Positions 46,517 to 59,578 are shown, counted from the stretch's first letter. The stretch is DNA of 64,000 nt from Xanthoparmelia taractica (GCA_033085395.1 JANQBS010000201.1:1-64000), one strand, 5' to 3'. Numbers and translations are program-made. The notes: generated by a model not told the origin, from the letters alone.

Positions 46517-48528
46517 ATGTTGAAGAGGTACGCCACATTGAATATCCACATCACACCAAGTTCAATGGCATCCGCTGACCCTGCTGATTTGAATGCAGCG
46601 GCTTAGCTCGAACTCTTCGAGCCTCTGCATTGTCACGGCCAACAGCAGCTCGACGCGCCTTCCAACCCATAAGCAGCAAGCTCGCTCCAGCTCTTGGAGC
46701 TCGATTCGCAAGCGGTGTTGGGGATGGGAAGATACATCAAGTCATTGGTGCTGTCGTAGACGGTATGCAGAACGATCAGGAAAACCCTTTCGCTTAGGTG
46801 GCCAGGCTTGGACCACGGAAAGGGTTGGTCCTTAGCTGATGCCACTTTCTTGCAAATAGTAAAATTTGACACTGACGCGCTACCTCCTATTCTCAATGCT
46901 TTGGAGACCGAGAATGACGGCCAGAAATTGATCCTCGAAGTTGCGGTACGCTGGCTATTTGATGTGATGAGGGGGTTGGTTCCTAGGCTTACTGTTCGAT
47001 AGCAACATCTGGGTGAAAATGTGGTCCGAACTATTGCTATGGATGGTAGATCTGCGGTCCTGGAGATTGTGTGGTGACCAAAAATACTAATCTAAACGCC
47101 CAGGTACCGGGGGTCTCGTTCGAGGACGGTCAGCCACTGATACTGGATCCCCCATCATGATACCGGTTGGTCCAGGAACGCTTGGCCGTATCATGAATGT
47201 TACTGGTCAACCAATTGACGAGCGTGGCCCCATCAAGCATACCCAGAAGAAGCCAATCCATGCTGATGCTCCTGAGTTTGTCGAACAATCAACGTCTGCT
47301 GAGGTGCTCATCACCGGTATCAAAGTCGTAGATCTCCTCGCTCCGTATGCTCGCGGTGGAAAAATTGGTCTCTTCGGAGGTGCCGGTGTCGGCAAGACGG
47401 TGTTCATTCAAGAGCTGATTGTACGCCCCATTGCACCAAATCAATTGGCCGAAAGGGTCGCGCTGACGTGAATTGCAGAACAACATCGCCAAGGCCCATG
47501 GTGGTTTCTCTGTGTTCACTGGGGTCGGAGAACGTACTCGGGAGGGTAACGATTTGTACCATGAAATGCAAGAAACTCAGGTTATCCAGTTGGATGGCGA
47601 GTCAAAGGTCGCCTTAGTGTTTGGCCAGATGAACGAGCCTCCAGGAGCTCGCGCTCGTGTTGCCCTTACTGGCTTGACTGTGGCCGAGTACTTCCGTGAC
47701 GAGGAGGGCCAAGATGGTACGAAACTATAATCATATGCTTACAAGATTACTTACATGCTAACCCCTTGATCAGTGCTCCTCTTCATTGACAACATCTTCC
47801 GTTTCACTCAAGCCGGTTCTGAAGTGTCAGCCTTGCTTGGCCGTATCCCGTCTGCCGTCGGGTACCAGCCAACTCTTGCCGTTGACATGGGTCTCATGCA
47901 AGAACGTATCACAACCACGCAGAAGGGGTCTATCACTTCTGTGCAGGCCGTCTACGTGCCAGCCGATGATTTGACTGATCCTGCACCTGCCACCACCTTT
48001 GCCCATCTGGACGCCACCACTGTCTTGTCCCGCGGTATCTCTGAGCTGGGTATCTACCCCGCTGTTGACCCTCTGGATTCCAAGTCCCGAATGTTGGACC
48101 CTCGTGTCGTTGGCCAAGAGCACTACGACACCGCCTCGCGCGTGCAGCAGATGTTGCAAGAGTACAAATCGCTACAGGACATTATTGCAATTTTGGGAAT
48201 GGACGAATTGTCGGAAGCGGACAAGCTGACCGTCGAGCGAGCCAGAAAATTGCAGAGATTCTTGAGCCAGCCTTTTACCGTTGCACAGGTTTTCACTGGT
48301 ATTGAGGGCAAGCTAGTTGATTTGAAGGATACCATTCGCAGCTTCAAGGCCATCATGAATGGGGAGGGTGACGATTTACCGGAAGGTACGCATTTTGCAA
48401 CCATTGCCACAAGTTTTTACATTTTATTGTACTAATCGCAATCTGCAGGTGCGTTCTACATGGTCGGTGACATTGACTCCGCACGCCAAAAGGGGGAGAA
48501 GATTCTGGCGGATCTGGACAAGAGCTAG
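46517..48528 (+). CDS. atp2: ATP synthase F1 beta subunit, mitochondrial
   Basis: Catalytic subunit of mitochondrial F1Fo-ATP synthase. Eight exons with seven introns: the first is 11 nt (MLK plus two bases) and the last begins GAFYMVGDIDSARQKGE. The presequence SGLARTLRASALSRPTAARR is basic. Motifs include MIPVGPGTLGRIMNVTGQPI, Walker A GGAGVGKT, GERTREGNDLY, LLFIDNIFRFTQAGSEVSAL and LGRIPSAVGYQPTL, all canonical. It ends ILADLDKS. Five of the seven introns begin GTACG, and all are short. The frame runs through to the stop without breaks. It is divergent from cox5, another oxidative-phosphorylation gene, which suggests coordinate expression. Confidence 0.97.
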
Positions 48529-49494
48529 ATGTAAGCTTGTGCGTAGATAGACGTTGCGACAGAGAGGTGTACATTTAGTCAAGGGAATGGCTAATTCGGC
48601 AGTATTCCGACTTCTCCAGCCGTTTTTCTTGCCTACAAAAAGAAAACCTCTTCATCCTTACCCCGCTGGTTCCAGTTGAATATATGTCTCTCCCTCCAGT
48701 CTTGATGGTACTTCAAGTCTAACAACAATCCCACTCACCATTCATAACCACGCACCAGAGCAGTTATCCTTTTGCTTCCAGAACCCCTCCCCTCCCCCCT
48801 GACCCTAAATCATTATCCCTTCGTACAGAATACCCGATAGACCGCCCCCAACACTTTCCCTCGTACAGGATACAGAACGACCGGTCAGCCCACTAGACAA
48901 CCTCTCTTTGCCGGATTACGGAGAAGTGTGAATCATAGCTACGCGCGTCGCTCGTGTGCGAGGAGGGAAATGGAGGTTCTGGTGTGATGCGTGATGCGTG
49001 ATGTGTTGATATGTTGGGGGCTTATGTTTTGGACGGACGTGTGGGAGGTTTGGTAGATGGAGGTTGGGTTGGGTGTGGTAAAAGGGGAGGTTGTGGGGAT
49101 GGGGGAAAGGAGAAAACGGGGGTTGGGTAGGGTATTGGAGGAAGTTGTTCGTGGATGAATGAGTAAAGGGTTTATATGGCCAACGGAGTGTATGTCATAT
49201 GGTTCTGTTTGAAATGTTGAAGTTGGGGGGAGAGTGAAAGAGAAGGGAGTTGGTCATGAAAAAAAAATGTCATTTCCCTAATCAACGTGCGGTACCCGCT
49301 CGATGCCGGCATCCAAATTATGTATCTATCGCTTGCTTTTTTCTTTGTATCCATTCGTTAGATAGATTCGCTTTGGAAAAAACCCCAACCCAATCTTTTG
49401 CGCCGAGAGTGAGTCGATTACATGCATACGATCAAATCATCGATGTACAACGCTTGATGAGAAGAAAAGAAAAGGGAGAAAGAAAGGGAGGAGA
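48529..49494. other. Intergenic downstream of atp2
   Basis: About 970 bp between convergent genes. It contains three tandem GTGATGC-like units at about 48984-49003 followed by a T/G-rich stretch to 49150. No gene seen. Confidence 0.5.
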
Positions 49495-50529
49495 TCATTG
49501 CGTGCCCCGAGATTCCCCCCTCTTCATGAGCTCCAAGCTCCGCGGGAAGTACGTCTGCAGACCGAGCTTGGTCCTCAGGAAAGCGCCCGTCTTTTCCAGC
49601 CTCTTGATGTCCCGTCCAACTTGCCACGGTGGATCCTCGCCGCTCGCGGGCGCGAGTCGCAGGCGCACGATATCCAACATGCAGTCGTCGAGTCTGTTGT
49701 AGAAGTCCGCGCGGCTGCTGGCGTCGGCGTCGTTGTTCCAACCTTCGTCGCCGCCGTGGGAGTTGAGGTTCCCGCCGAGCTTGATGATGAGTTCGAAGGC
49801 GAGGGCGGGGCCGCCGGGGAGGGCGGAGAGGTCTTCGATGGAGGGGATGAGCTGCGCGAGGGTGCTGGCGAATGTGGCGGTGGGGAGGTGAGAGGAGAGG
49901 GAGTCTTGGAGGCGGTGGAGGTCGTGGTTGAGGACGGTCATTTTGCGGTCGAGTTGGTAGTTGAGGGTCTGGGCGGAGGTGGGATCGCTGTTCATTGCGT
50001 TGGCAATCGATGGAGGCACGTCTGGTGGGAGTCAGTATGTTGTCACACGAGACCAATTGGTATAAGACTCACCAGCTCTGAGACCGCGCTTGTCGATCCA
50101 GGCGTGCATGTCTGCGCGCTCATCCTCGAGTTGCTGAAGCTGATATGTGGTGTCTTCGAGCTTGTTCTTTAGGTCGTCGATCTGTTCGAGATAGGGTCGG
50201 ATGGCATCGTTGAAGGCCTTGGTCAATGGGTCGGGCGTGGGTTCCATTGTTGCGGAAGTGATGGGACGGGTGGTCGCATCAGTCGAGGTCACAGGGCCTC
50301 CACGAGGTGTAGCATTGTAACCTTGGTCGCCAGCAGTGGAAGGTCGAAAGGGTTGCAATTTGTCCTGAGAATTGAAACCGCTGGAGTATTGGGTGTCTTT
50401 GTAGGGTGGACTTTGGATTTGTTGGGGGTCGTAGTTGTTGGTGTCTTTGGAGTATGGTCTAGAAGGCATTGAAAGATCTTGGTCGCCTCTGGATGAGCGG
50501 TCTTTAGATAGGCGACGAAGCCAGGACAT
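49495..50529 (-). CDS. Conserved-looking fungal hypothetical with coiled coil
   Basis: Two exons joined near 50070-50020, where KRGLRA is followed by DVPPSIANAMNSDPTSAQ. The N-terminus starts MSWLRRLSKDRSSRGDQD and is polar and disordered up to about residue 95. A coiled coil follows (YLEQIDDLKNKLEDTTYQLQ). The second exon is helical and contains LNYQLDRKMTVLNHDLHRLQ and FYNRLDDCMLDIVRLRLAPA, ending ELMKRGESRGTQ. I do not recognise a named domain. Natural composition, a clean splice join and the coiled coil support a real gene. A 224-codon ORF on the opposite strand is a Gly/Val/Glu-rich shadow of it. Confidence 0.75.
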
Positions 50530-52833
50530 GATAGGAAAAAGGGAAGGAGAAAGAAAGAGGGGGGGAGAGTTATGTTCAAGAAGGTGAGAAGTAGTAGTAA
50601 AGTAGGTAGTTTAAGATAGTGCTTATTATTTTAATGTACCTTGCCGGAGGCTGGGGGGATTGAAAGGGAAGGCTGGAAATGTATGTTGGTATTATTATGT
50701 TGGAGAGAAGGTTAAGTTGAGAAAAAAGGATGATAACTTGATAAGCAGAGATTCAAAGAATGGCTGGGGAGGGGGGAACTCGTGCAGTTCGTGGCTGGCA
50801 CAGGTGCAAAAAATATGGAAAATACGGGGGATACTTTAATCCAACGCACGGATCCATTGGTTCCAGCGGGTAATCGGGAATGACCCGCTTCAACCGGTAA
50901 AGCTTAAATCTTAAACAAAATAAAATCATAATTACTTGTACCTTAACAATAATAATAACAATACAGTATTGTTCTCCCCCCACCATTAGCATCATCACGC
51001 CATTAACAAATACCGTATATTATATTGTAAAGTAATATAATATGTTGTGCCACAGTGTATTATCATTATCTCCTGGCTTATCTTTTCTCGAGTAAACAAT
51101 CTCAATGAATAGCATGTCGGAAAATGTTTTGCTTCCGCTTGGTAGATTAGTAATACCTTAGCACTGTCCCAATGATTGCTTTGCATACAAATTGCAGTGC
51201 CAAGAAACCTTTTTCAAGTTTAAAGCTATCCCTACTTCTAATCTATTGCCTTTAGCTTCAATCTACCGTGCAGCAACCTGCCATGCCTGCCATGCCTGCC
51301 ACACCTGCCACAAAACACAATGATACTCGCTTAGAACATTTGCACCTATCGTAGTCCCTTACTTTTACTCACTCTGCCGTCCAAGCGAACTCCAGTTTAC
51401 GGTACCCGTCTCAACGATGCAACGGCCAGCTAGCAAACATCGGACGGAAGGATGGATATGCATGGCATATGTAGAACTCTTCAATGACTCGTCCAGTGGC
51501 AGCACCTATGTACGAGTTCGCCTTCAACGAGGTCTTCCTGCCCTGGAAGCCCCTTCAGTTGGTTCGGGCTCTTTGGATTTGCTTTGACGCAAGCACACGG
51601 TTATTTGGCCTATATTTCGATCCCCTGGGTCAGCAGTCCACAGCTTACGTAGTTCTTATAATTGCTACATCTTTTTAGAGATGACTTTACCACCTAGAGA
51701 CGCCGCGGTGACGGTACTTTCAGCGCACCATGCAAACGATGCGGCTCCAGAAGGATCACATTTTGTTTTCATACCACACCGGGATAGAGTGGGCCATAGG
51801 CCTCATTGCCCTACAGAGTCATACCTGACAAGTGGACCCGCAATCGAAAGATCCTAAGGCCAAAATTCTTACCCTCGGATTCGAACCTGAGGTTGTGATA
51901 GAAGGGTTTCTTTGAACGTTTTGGTAACGGTTCTTTCTTGGTCTCCAACATGACTGTTATTTTACCACTTTCCCTATGAAAAAGGTTCGAAGTGGGGGTG
52001 AATATCCTGTAAATAAGCAATGCATAGGAAGACCTGTCCCGAGTAAGCAGAACCGTTCTAGTCATCACAGAAAGGAGGGGGCCGCTAGGGTCTGAAAAAT
52101 AAGTGCAGCACAAAGAGGATTCAGCTCATCATGGTGGTCCTGGGAGGCTCAGTGGGACTGCTGGAGGTGGGAAAAGAGGCACCCCTATATGAATTAAAGC
52201 ACACTCACTTGTAGACTATTTACAGCAACGCAAGTGCTCGGTAATTTTCAGCTTAACAAGACAGCCGAGAGTCGCCGTACGATCTTGCGGGACCTATCGA
52301 TGCCTTCATCAAAGAGGAATTAAGAAGGACAACAAGTGACACACCAAACATCATCCGTAAAGATAAAAGGCCAAAAAAAGAAAAAAAGATAATTACATAC
52401 AGCAGCTAGTATTCGCTGGTCGTCACCGACCCAACTACTAATTAGCCGATCTGAGGCTTATCTTTGGCTGAGCGGACGGGAAGCCGAGTTTTCAACAGTC
52501 TATGGCCGTATGTGGGAGAAAGTGTCTTATTTTTTTATATAATTCTGTCACTTGGAGATAGAATAGAAAGAGGGAGCCACGAACTCACGTTATTTGAAAC
52601 GCTGTTAGTGCCCAGCATTCGTATCAATTATACGCTAATTAAATTACCTTACTCTTCGAAAATCAGACAAAATTTTGGGCCGATTGAAGCCATTCGGTTT
52701 TGCTCCCTATTCTTTCTGTACTAACTAACCGCACCTGTCATTTCTCCCGTGCGTTGCACAGGTCAGGCTTACTTCGTGCCAGTCTGGTAGCAGCTTTTCT
52801 CTGATCATAGCACAGGCTGCGACCGAAGGGGCA
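50530..52833. other. 2.3-kb gene-poor AT-rich stretch
   Basis: No supported gene. It contains A/T-rich sequence around 50930-51060, a short tandem repeat of CCTGCCATG-like units at about 51277-51312, and scattered ORFs under 105 codons with no recognised content. It holds the promoter of the hypothetical gene on the left (minus) and of the carrier on the right (plus). Confidence 0.5.
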
Positions 52834-53869
52834 ATGGCTCCCCAGGTGGTGGAAGCCGTCGCCGGCTCCGCTGCGAAAGAATTCAAGAAAGAATCGGCCA
52901 CCGCCAGACTTCTGGGATCAGGTACTCCCAATCAATTCCTCCTAAACTATAGCGACTGACCATCCTCAGGATCCGCTGGTATCGCCGAACTCGCCATATT
53001 CCACCCCGTCGACACCATCGCCAAACGATTAATGAGCAACCAAGGCAAAGTCACATCAGCCGCCAGATTAAATGAAGTAATCTTCAGAGATACGGCTCAT
53101 GCGACAATCGGCAAGAAATTCACCTCTTTGTTTCCGGGGCTGGGTTATGCTGCAGGATACAAGGTGCTGCAACGGATATACAAGTACGGGGGCCAGCCGT
53201 TCGCAAGAGACTATCTGGCATTGCACCACGGGGACCAATTCGATCGAGCTTTTGGAAAGGGCAACGGGAAGGCTATCATGCACGCGACCGCCGGAAGGTG
53301 TGTCACCGAGCATCTCCTAGCTTTGCTCGAATGGAGCTGACCAGGTCTTGCGTAGCTTGATCGGCATAGGCGAAATCGTCCTCCTCCCCCTCGACGTCCT
53401 AAAAATCAAACGCCAAACCAACCCCGAAGCCTTCCGCGGCCGCGGTGTCTTCCGCATAGTAGCAGACGAAGGCATGGGGCTCTACCGCGGCGCCGGCTGG
53501 ACCGCCGCCCGCAACGCCCCCGGCTCCTTCGCCCTCTTCGGCGGTTCAGCAGCCGCGAAGCAATACCTGTACAAACTCGACGACTACAACTCAGCCAGCT
53601 TCATGCAGAACTTCGTCGCCTCGATCGCGGGTGCCGCGGCCTCCTTGGTTGTCTCGGCTCCGTTGGACGTGATTAAGACGAGGATACAGAATCGGAACTT
53701 CGAGAATCCCGAGAGCGGGTTCAAGATTGTGGGGAGCATGATGAAGAATGAAGGGTTTACAAGCTTTTTCAAGGGCCTGACGCCGAAGTTGTTGATGACG
53801 GGGCCGAAACTGGTGTTTAGCTTCTGGCTCGCGCAGACGCTGATACCGGCATTCAATAAAGTTGTATAA
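52834..53869 (+). CDS. ggc1: Mitochondrial carrier, Ggc1-like (GTP/GDP)
   Basis: Inner-membrane solute carrier of the SLC25 family. Three exons, 52834-52921, 52970-53297 and 53356-53869, give 309 residues, the normal carrier size. Three carrier repeats are visible: the signature HPVDTIAKR in the first, LPLDVLKIK in the second and APLDVIKTRIQ in the third, each PxDxxKxR-like, with following GLYRGAGWTAAR and SFFKGLTPKLLMTGP. The overall sequence, especially KLVFSFWLAQTLIP, fits the yeast Ggc1/Yhm1 GTP/GDP carrier. Substrate assignment is by resemblance only. Its 3' end converges on the DCAF4-like gene 207 bp away. Confidence 0.9.
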
Positions 53870-54076
53870 AAAGAGCCAGAGCCATGGGTGGATGTTTCTG
53901 CCTGTTTGCATAATGTATATACACCTCTCCTCTTCCATGTTAGACTAGATCTAGGGCCGAGGGTCACTAAAATACAAGTTGCTTTTTGACTGTAAGTACG
54001 ATCCTCTTCATATCTTGACCAAAACACATCTATTCATCTCGGACATTACATACTATCATCATCATAAACCCCACCG

Positions 54077-55870
54077 TCACCAAGTCCACTGCTCAATTCC
54101 TCTCTCGTCCGCTACTACTAGTCCCCTCCCGTCCTTCTTCTCCTCCATCTCCACAAACTGCAAAAACTTCGCAGGCCCTCCCCAATTCTCCCCCTTTTCC
54201 TCCTTCACACCCACCGGCACCTCCCGCCCGCTCGCCCCATCAAAAAGCTGCACCCCTCCCTCGTCCGTACCCGCCGCAACCAGATCCCCACAAACGTCAA
54301 ACCCAACCGCAACGCCATTCAGCTCTCGATTCTTATAACCTGGGAACTCGACATACGGCCTCGTGGTACCGCCGTTGGTGAGACCGTCGTGTTTAGCTCG
54401 TATATATCGCAAATCGTACGTCGCCAATTGTCTCTCCAGCCCAGCAACTACGATCCGATTCGCGTCCAGTTTCCGGACATGGTTGATGCAACTCTGATGC
54501 CTCACGCGCCAACTCGTCCCACTGGCGCCAGAAGTCCTCGTGTCCCACAATCTCACGGTCCCGTCCCGGCATCCGTTGAGTAGGATGTTCGTATCGAGCC
54601 AGTCCAGCGCCAGCACCTCGGAGCTGGCGTCAAAGGCCTCGGATTTAAACGTCTGAACCCGATCAAAGGACCACGAGGACTGAGATTCCGCCACCGTAGC
54701 GGCACCGTAGCTTGTGGCGATGGCGAAAGTAGATGTTGTAGGGTCGGGCCGGGGGGAGGAAGCCCAGATTGTACCGAAACTTTGGGTGCGGATGACGGTG
54801 GAGATGTCTGTAGTGTACCACAGCGGATCGTTGTCCCTTTCATGCGACCGGTTTTCCATATAGTCCTGGTAACGTGCCCTCCATTCTTCCGGCTCGATGA
54901 GTTTGGTCAGGAGAATGCAGGCGGGAACGCTGCCGCCCATTGTTGTTGTCCTGTTCGAGCTTTAGCGGATCCTACTGATGAGATCTATGATCGATATTGG
55001 GATCCAAGACAAAGGACGGAGAGGAATTTGCCGGCAAGACGACATGGCGATCCGAGTCGGTTCGACAACAAGGAACAGTCGAAGCAGACAAAGCTGACAG
55101 GATCAGGAAACGATGACAACCATCGATATAATGCACAAATGGCCCTAAGACAATAGAGCACTGTAGATGAATAGCCGTACTCACATCAGCGCCCTTGAAG
55201 GCGAAATACCCATCGAGGTAACCTGCCCCATCCCACGCCCTCAGCAAAAAAACCCCACCATCCCACCTCGTAGTCACTCACCTGAGAACCCAAAACGTGA
55301 AGCAGCGACCCCGCGCCTAAATCACCCCAGCTCACTCCCTCCAAATCAGAAGCAGGGGCCACAACCTGCCTCCTAAAAGCCTCCCCATCATCAGCATCAC
55401 GTCCCGCAAATCAAAGAAAGATGCACGAACACAGCAAAAGAAGGAGGCGCTCCACCCCGACGGAACGCCTCAGCATACGTCAGAACCCCCGTAGCCGTAT
55501 CAAAGACGAATGCTCCCGAGCCACCATCCGGACACCGGTACCCCAACACCTCCTTCCTCCGCAGCCCCTGCGCCCAAGCTCTCATTGCGATGGTGCTGTC
55601 ATCGAGTTTCGTCAGGCCGAGCTCCCTCGCAACACCGCATCCCCCACCAAGCGGATTCGCCAGGACCCTCGACCGTTGGAGTCTCATCTTCTTTTCCCTT
55701 TGCTCAAACAGTTTCCTCCGCTTCTGCTCGCGCTGCTCCTCGGCTTCCTTTCTCAGAGCCGCCTGTGAGTACTTACGGGCTGATGCGTGTGCTGCGACAT
55801 GGTTGGGTTGGATTCTGAAATACTTTTTCTTCTTGGCGTCATAGTAGAAGCCTGGGAGTGCAGGGGGCAT
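54077..55870 (-). CDS. DCAF4-like WD-repeat protein
   Basis: WD40 protein resembling DCAF4/WDR21, a substrate receptor class for CUL4-DDB1 ubiquitin ligases. The first exon starts MPPALPGFYYDAKKKKYFRI, a hallmark of this family, followed by a basic helical stretch (RKEAEEQREQKRRKLFEQRE). A middle part reads AFRRQVVAPASDLEGVSWGD. The last exon, after TTTMGGSVPACILLTKL, holds propeller blades such as LNGCRDGTVRLWDTRT and AGTDEGGVQLFDG and ends GIEQWTW. The middle exons between about 55290 and 54945 are short and I could not fix their boundaries, so the model there is tentative. The two ends belong to one gene by family order. Confidence 0.75.
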
Positions 55871-56287
55871 GGTTCTGGGACAATGTCTGTCTCGACTTAA
55901 GACTCAAGGACGGGAGAAAGAAAAGTCGTCTGCGGTAAATTGTGTGTAGCATACTGTCATGGATGAACAATCCATGGGATGGCAGGCTAAATGACTTCGA
56001 ATTGCTGTAACGGGCAGAGACTATGAGGTGTTACAAGTTTTGTGAGGATGCCTTTAGACAGCTGATTCGGTACATGTTCTCTAACTGCGTCACTTCTGGT
56101 GGAATACGAGCACTTTTTTAGTGTTATAATCTGTAGTGAAAAGAAGCTGAAGGGGTTGATTAAAAGGTCAAAAGTCTACAAATACTCTACAAATTCAATG
56201 GCCCGAACACTAGAAATGAATTTTTGACGCCGGAAACCAACCCTAGAACTTCCTCCTTTGGGGCTAGAAGTAGCCCCTTAGATGCCC
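55871..56287. other. Intergenic between DCAF4-like gene and H+-ATPase
   Basis: About 420 bp between two minus-strand genes, holding the promoter of the first and the 3' UTR of the second. Nothing else seen. Confidence 0.4.
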
Positions 56288-59200
56288 TTATCGTGCTGCC
56301 GAGAAAGCCTGTCGAGAGCGAAAGCTGTGCCATAAATTTAGCGCTCGCCCCCGGATGATGGATGCTGGAAGCAACGTACCCAAATCTTCCATGGTCTTGT
56401 TCTTGTGCTTCCTTTTGCGCGGCCATTTCCCGTGCATTATCCGATCAAATGCCACAAAATCGTTTAAGAGGTAGTAGACACCGGCCATCAAGCAGAAAAC
56501 ACCAAAGGAAAAGATCCACACTCGCGCTGTCGTAACCAAGTGTTTTACCGGCTCTATCTGGCCGCCATTGAGCAATCCAAATACACAAAACACAGTAGCG
56601 ACAACATCCACGATCAAGACGGCCGCTATCAGCTGCCAGGATGGCCAAGAAGTCCAAAAAGGGCCATCAGCACGAGTGATAAAGATCAACCAGTTCTCCG
56701 AAAGAGCGATTTCGAGGAATAGAATTGAGTCTCTTTTGCCATAATTCTCGGCTATACCCCCTTCTACAATATCCTTTGTAATTGGATCAACCACCATGGT
56801 TGTCAGACATATGAATGATCCTCCGGCCAGGATGAGCCCCATAATGATGGAGATACCCCATAGCTTTGGCAAATTCCACTTGACTGGCGTCCGCGAGAAT
56901 GGCGCCTTATCATAGGCGATTGCTAGAGTAGCGATGTCTGCAAAGATTGCAATGAACACCACAAGCTGGATTTTCAAGCTCTCGTTGAAGATGGCAATCC
57001 AGAGGCCCAGGAAAATCTCCATATGCAGAGACAATGCGATCCGGTACACAACGTACGCATGCATTCTGTGGAAGATCTGTCGTGAAGTTTTGATGGCATC
57101 AATGATAGCCGAAAGGCCAGGAGCAAGAAAAACAATGTCGGCAGCAGAGCGTGCTGCATCTGAAGAGCCTTCCACAGCGATGCCGGTATCAGCCTTCTTC
57201 AGCGAAGGAGCATCATTCACACCATCACCTGTCATTGCAACTAAGTGGCCACGCTGTTGCAGGATATCGACCACATTGTATTTGTGCTGCGGGAAGACTT
57301 CAGCGAAACCATCAGCAGCTTCCACGAAGTCGTAGATTGCCGATCCTGGCATCTCCCCTCCGCCACCCAGCCCGAGCTTCTCAGAGTTGTAAACGTTCTC
57401 ACCTAGACCCAATTGACGAGAGGTCTCTTTGGCAATTCCAACTGCATCGCCCGTCAGCATTTTGATCTTCAGCCCAAGATCCATGGCTTCTCGAATTGTT
57501 TTGGCGGTGTCGTGACGAGGCGGATCGGAACAAGGCATGATACCCAAGAGTTGCCAAGGGCTATCAGCTCGCTTGCGAGCAACTCCAAGGGAACGGAAGC
57601 CACGGCTGGCGAACTCAGCCACTTTCTCGTTGTATTGTCTGATTGTCTCTTCGGGAATTGGACCGGCTTCGAGTACCATTCTCATGATACTTGGTGGTGC
57701 TCCTTTGACGCAAATGATTCGCTCGCCTCGGGTTGATTGCACAATGGCGGTTACTTTCTTAGAGACTGGATCAAACGGCGTGAACTCGACCACTTGAAAG
57801 TTCATGAGCATGTCTTTGACACCAGGATACCGCTTGGTTGCCTTTAAAAAAGCCTTATCGATTGCATCAATCCCACGTTTCTTGCGTGAGGCAGCCAAGC
57901 AAGCTGTGAGCATGAGCTCGCTTGGGTTGATCCCTTGCACTGTGTACGGCTCTCCTAGCGACAACTTATTCTTTGTAAGTGTACCAGTCCTAAGAAAGAA
58001 GAATTTAGTCTCCAGGCTCGCTCATGGTTGATATTCTAGGTAACAGCCCTTCAGAGGCGTTCGGTATGGGAATTTGTGAGGAACGTTACAATCGAGATCA
58101 GAGGATGATTTAGTAAAAATCTACTCGCTTGTGCAAGATCCTGGGAAAGTAGACTTGACTCACTTGTCACTGCACAGAACCTCAACCCCAGCAAGTGATT
58201 CTATGGCGGACAATTTCTGGACAATGGCGCGCTTCTTTGCAAGGAATGCCGCACCGACAGCCATTGTGGTAGTGACGACGGCCGGAAGGCCAACTGGTAC
58301 GCCAATGATCGTGATAGCGAGCGTAAACGTCAGAATTTGAACGGTAAGGTTTGACCGATAGAATGAGGAAACCCAGACGACGAACAGCGTAACGACGACG
58401 AGGACCAATAGTGCACTACCGATTCCTCGTAGTACTTGAGTGAAATGACCGGCACTGGCTGCGGCAGCATTGACGAGGGTTGCAGAGCGGCCAACAAAAG
58501 TGCTGTCACCAATTGCTGTGACCATCATGTAGCCTTCTCCGAGCTTGATCGTCGAAGACTGGTAGATGGTATCGCTGACTTTCTTTTGCACAGCAAACGA
58601 TTCTCCGGTGACTGAGGATTGATCGACCTGCAAGTGGGCCCCTGGAGTAATTAGGACACCGTCCGCTGGTACAATGGTGCCCTAGAGCGGCCAACGTTAG
58701 TCCTTCATGAATCTCATCTATTATGCTCGCACCCCCATCGGAACGTACCTCATCGAGGTGGACAATGTCCCCCGGAACGAGGCTGGGCACATCCACTTCG
58801 GCCAGGATCCCGCCGTTGCGCAAGACTGCACATTTCTGTGCCAGCGTCTTCTTGAGTTCCTTGACAATGTTCCCAGCTTGATAGTCTTGGACAAAGCCAA
58901 CAACTGCATTGAGCAAGAGCAGGCCTGCAATGACTCCCAGATCGATCCAATCTTGCAGGCCCGCAGCCAGTACAAACGCCAACTACAAACGGCATATCAG
59001 CTGGAAAGCGACTGGTCTTGAAGGGGAAGTGCCTTGACGAAAAGCCATCCTAAGGGATATGGAATCCGACTTACAAGCATGACACACTGAATTGGCCCAA
59101 CGAAGAACATGAGAAATGTCTTTAGATGGTTACGGTTTTCTTCTTTTATCGCATTCCACCCGTACCGCTTCCTCCTCGAGAGTACTTCAGCGTCGTCTAA

Positions 59201-59578
59201 TCCCTGATTGGGCGACGTCTCTAGTAGCACACTGGGCACGGCTCTCGGCTCTCCAATTGTAGGGGTCGCATATTCGGTGCACAGCTCCTTCTCGTCATCT
59301 GACTCGAGCGAGGCAAGCAGTGCGTCGAATGCCTCAACTGGATCAATGTTCGTGGAGATGCCATCGTGCTCGCTGGATGAACTCTGGATCAGAGCCTCGG
59401 GAAGGGTGGGTTTCCTGTGGTTGTGGCCCCGGCTGGTTTGGATGTCGGGATAGAAAAGCCCCGGGTTCCTGGGCCTTTGGTTCTCCTCGGAGCGCTGTCG
59501 AGTGGGTGAATTGACAGCAGTTGTGCCAGCGATGACTGCATCATCCGTCGTACCGTGCATCTCGTGATCTTCGGACAT
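56288..59578 (-). CDS. P-type plasma-membrane H+-ATPase (Pma family)
   Basis: Type P3A proton pump that energises the plasma membrane. Motifs: TGES loop SSVTGESFAV, phosphorylation site CSDKTGTLTKN, nucleotide region VKGAPPSIMRMV, MLTGDAVGIAKE and AMTGDGVNDAPSLKKADTG, with membrane spans through the C-terminus. The N-terminus is about 150 residues of polar sequence starting MSEDHEMHGTTDD, longer than yeast Pma1, and the tail after YLLNDFVAFDRIMHGKWPR is basic, ending RSRQAFSAAR. At least three introns are present. One splits the Lys codon inside DKTGT (58162 down to about 57990), and others lie near 59070-58985 and 58735-58680. The divergence at both ends suggests a Pma2-like isoform rather than the main housekeeping pump, which is inference. 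Confidence 0.92.

Noticed and set aside
49498..50172. 224-codon plus-strand ORF, Gly/Val/Glu-rich
   Set aside because: Opposite-strand shadow of the coiled-coil hypothetical gene, with abnormal composition and no domain.
51840..51905. tRNA-like T-arm (GGTTCGAATCC on the minus strand)
   Set aside because: The T stem has two mismatches next to each other, and no acceptor stem, D arm or anticodon arm pairs correctly.
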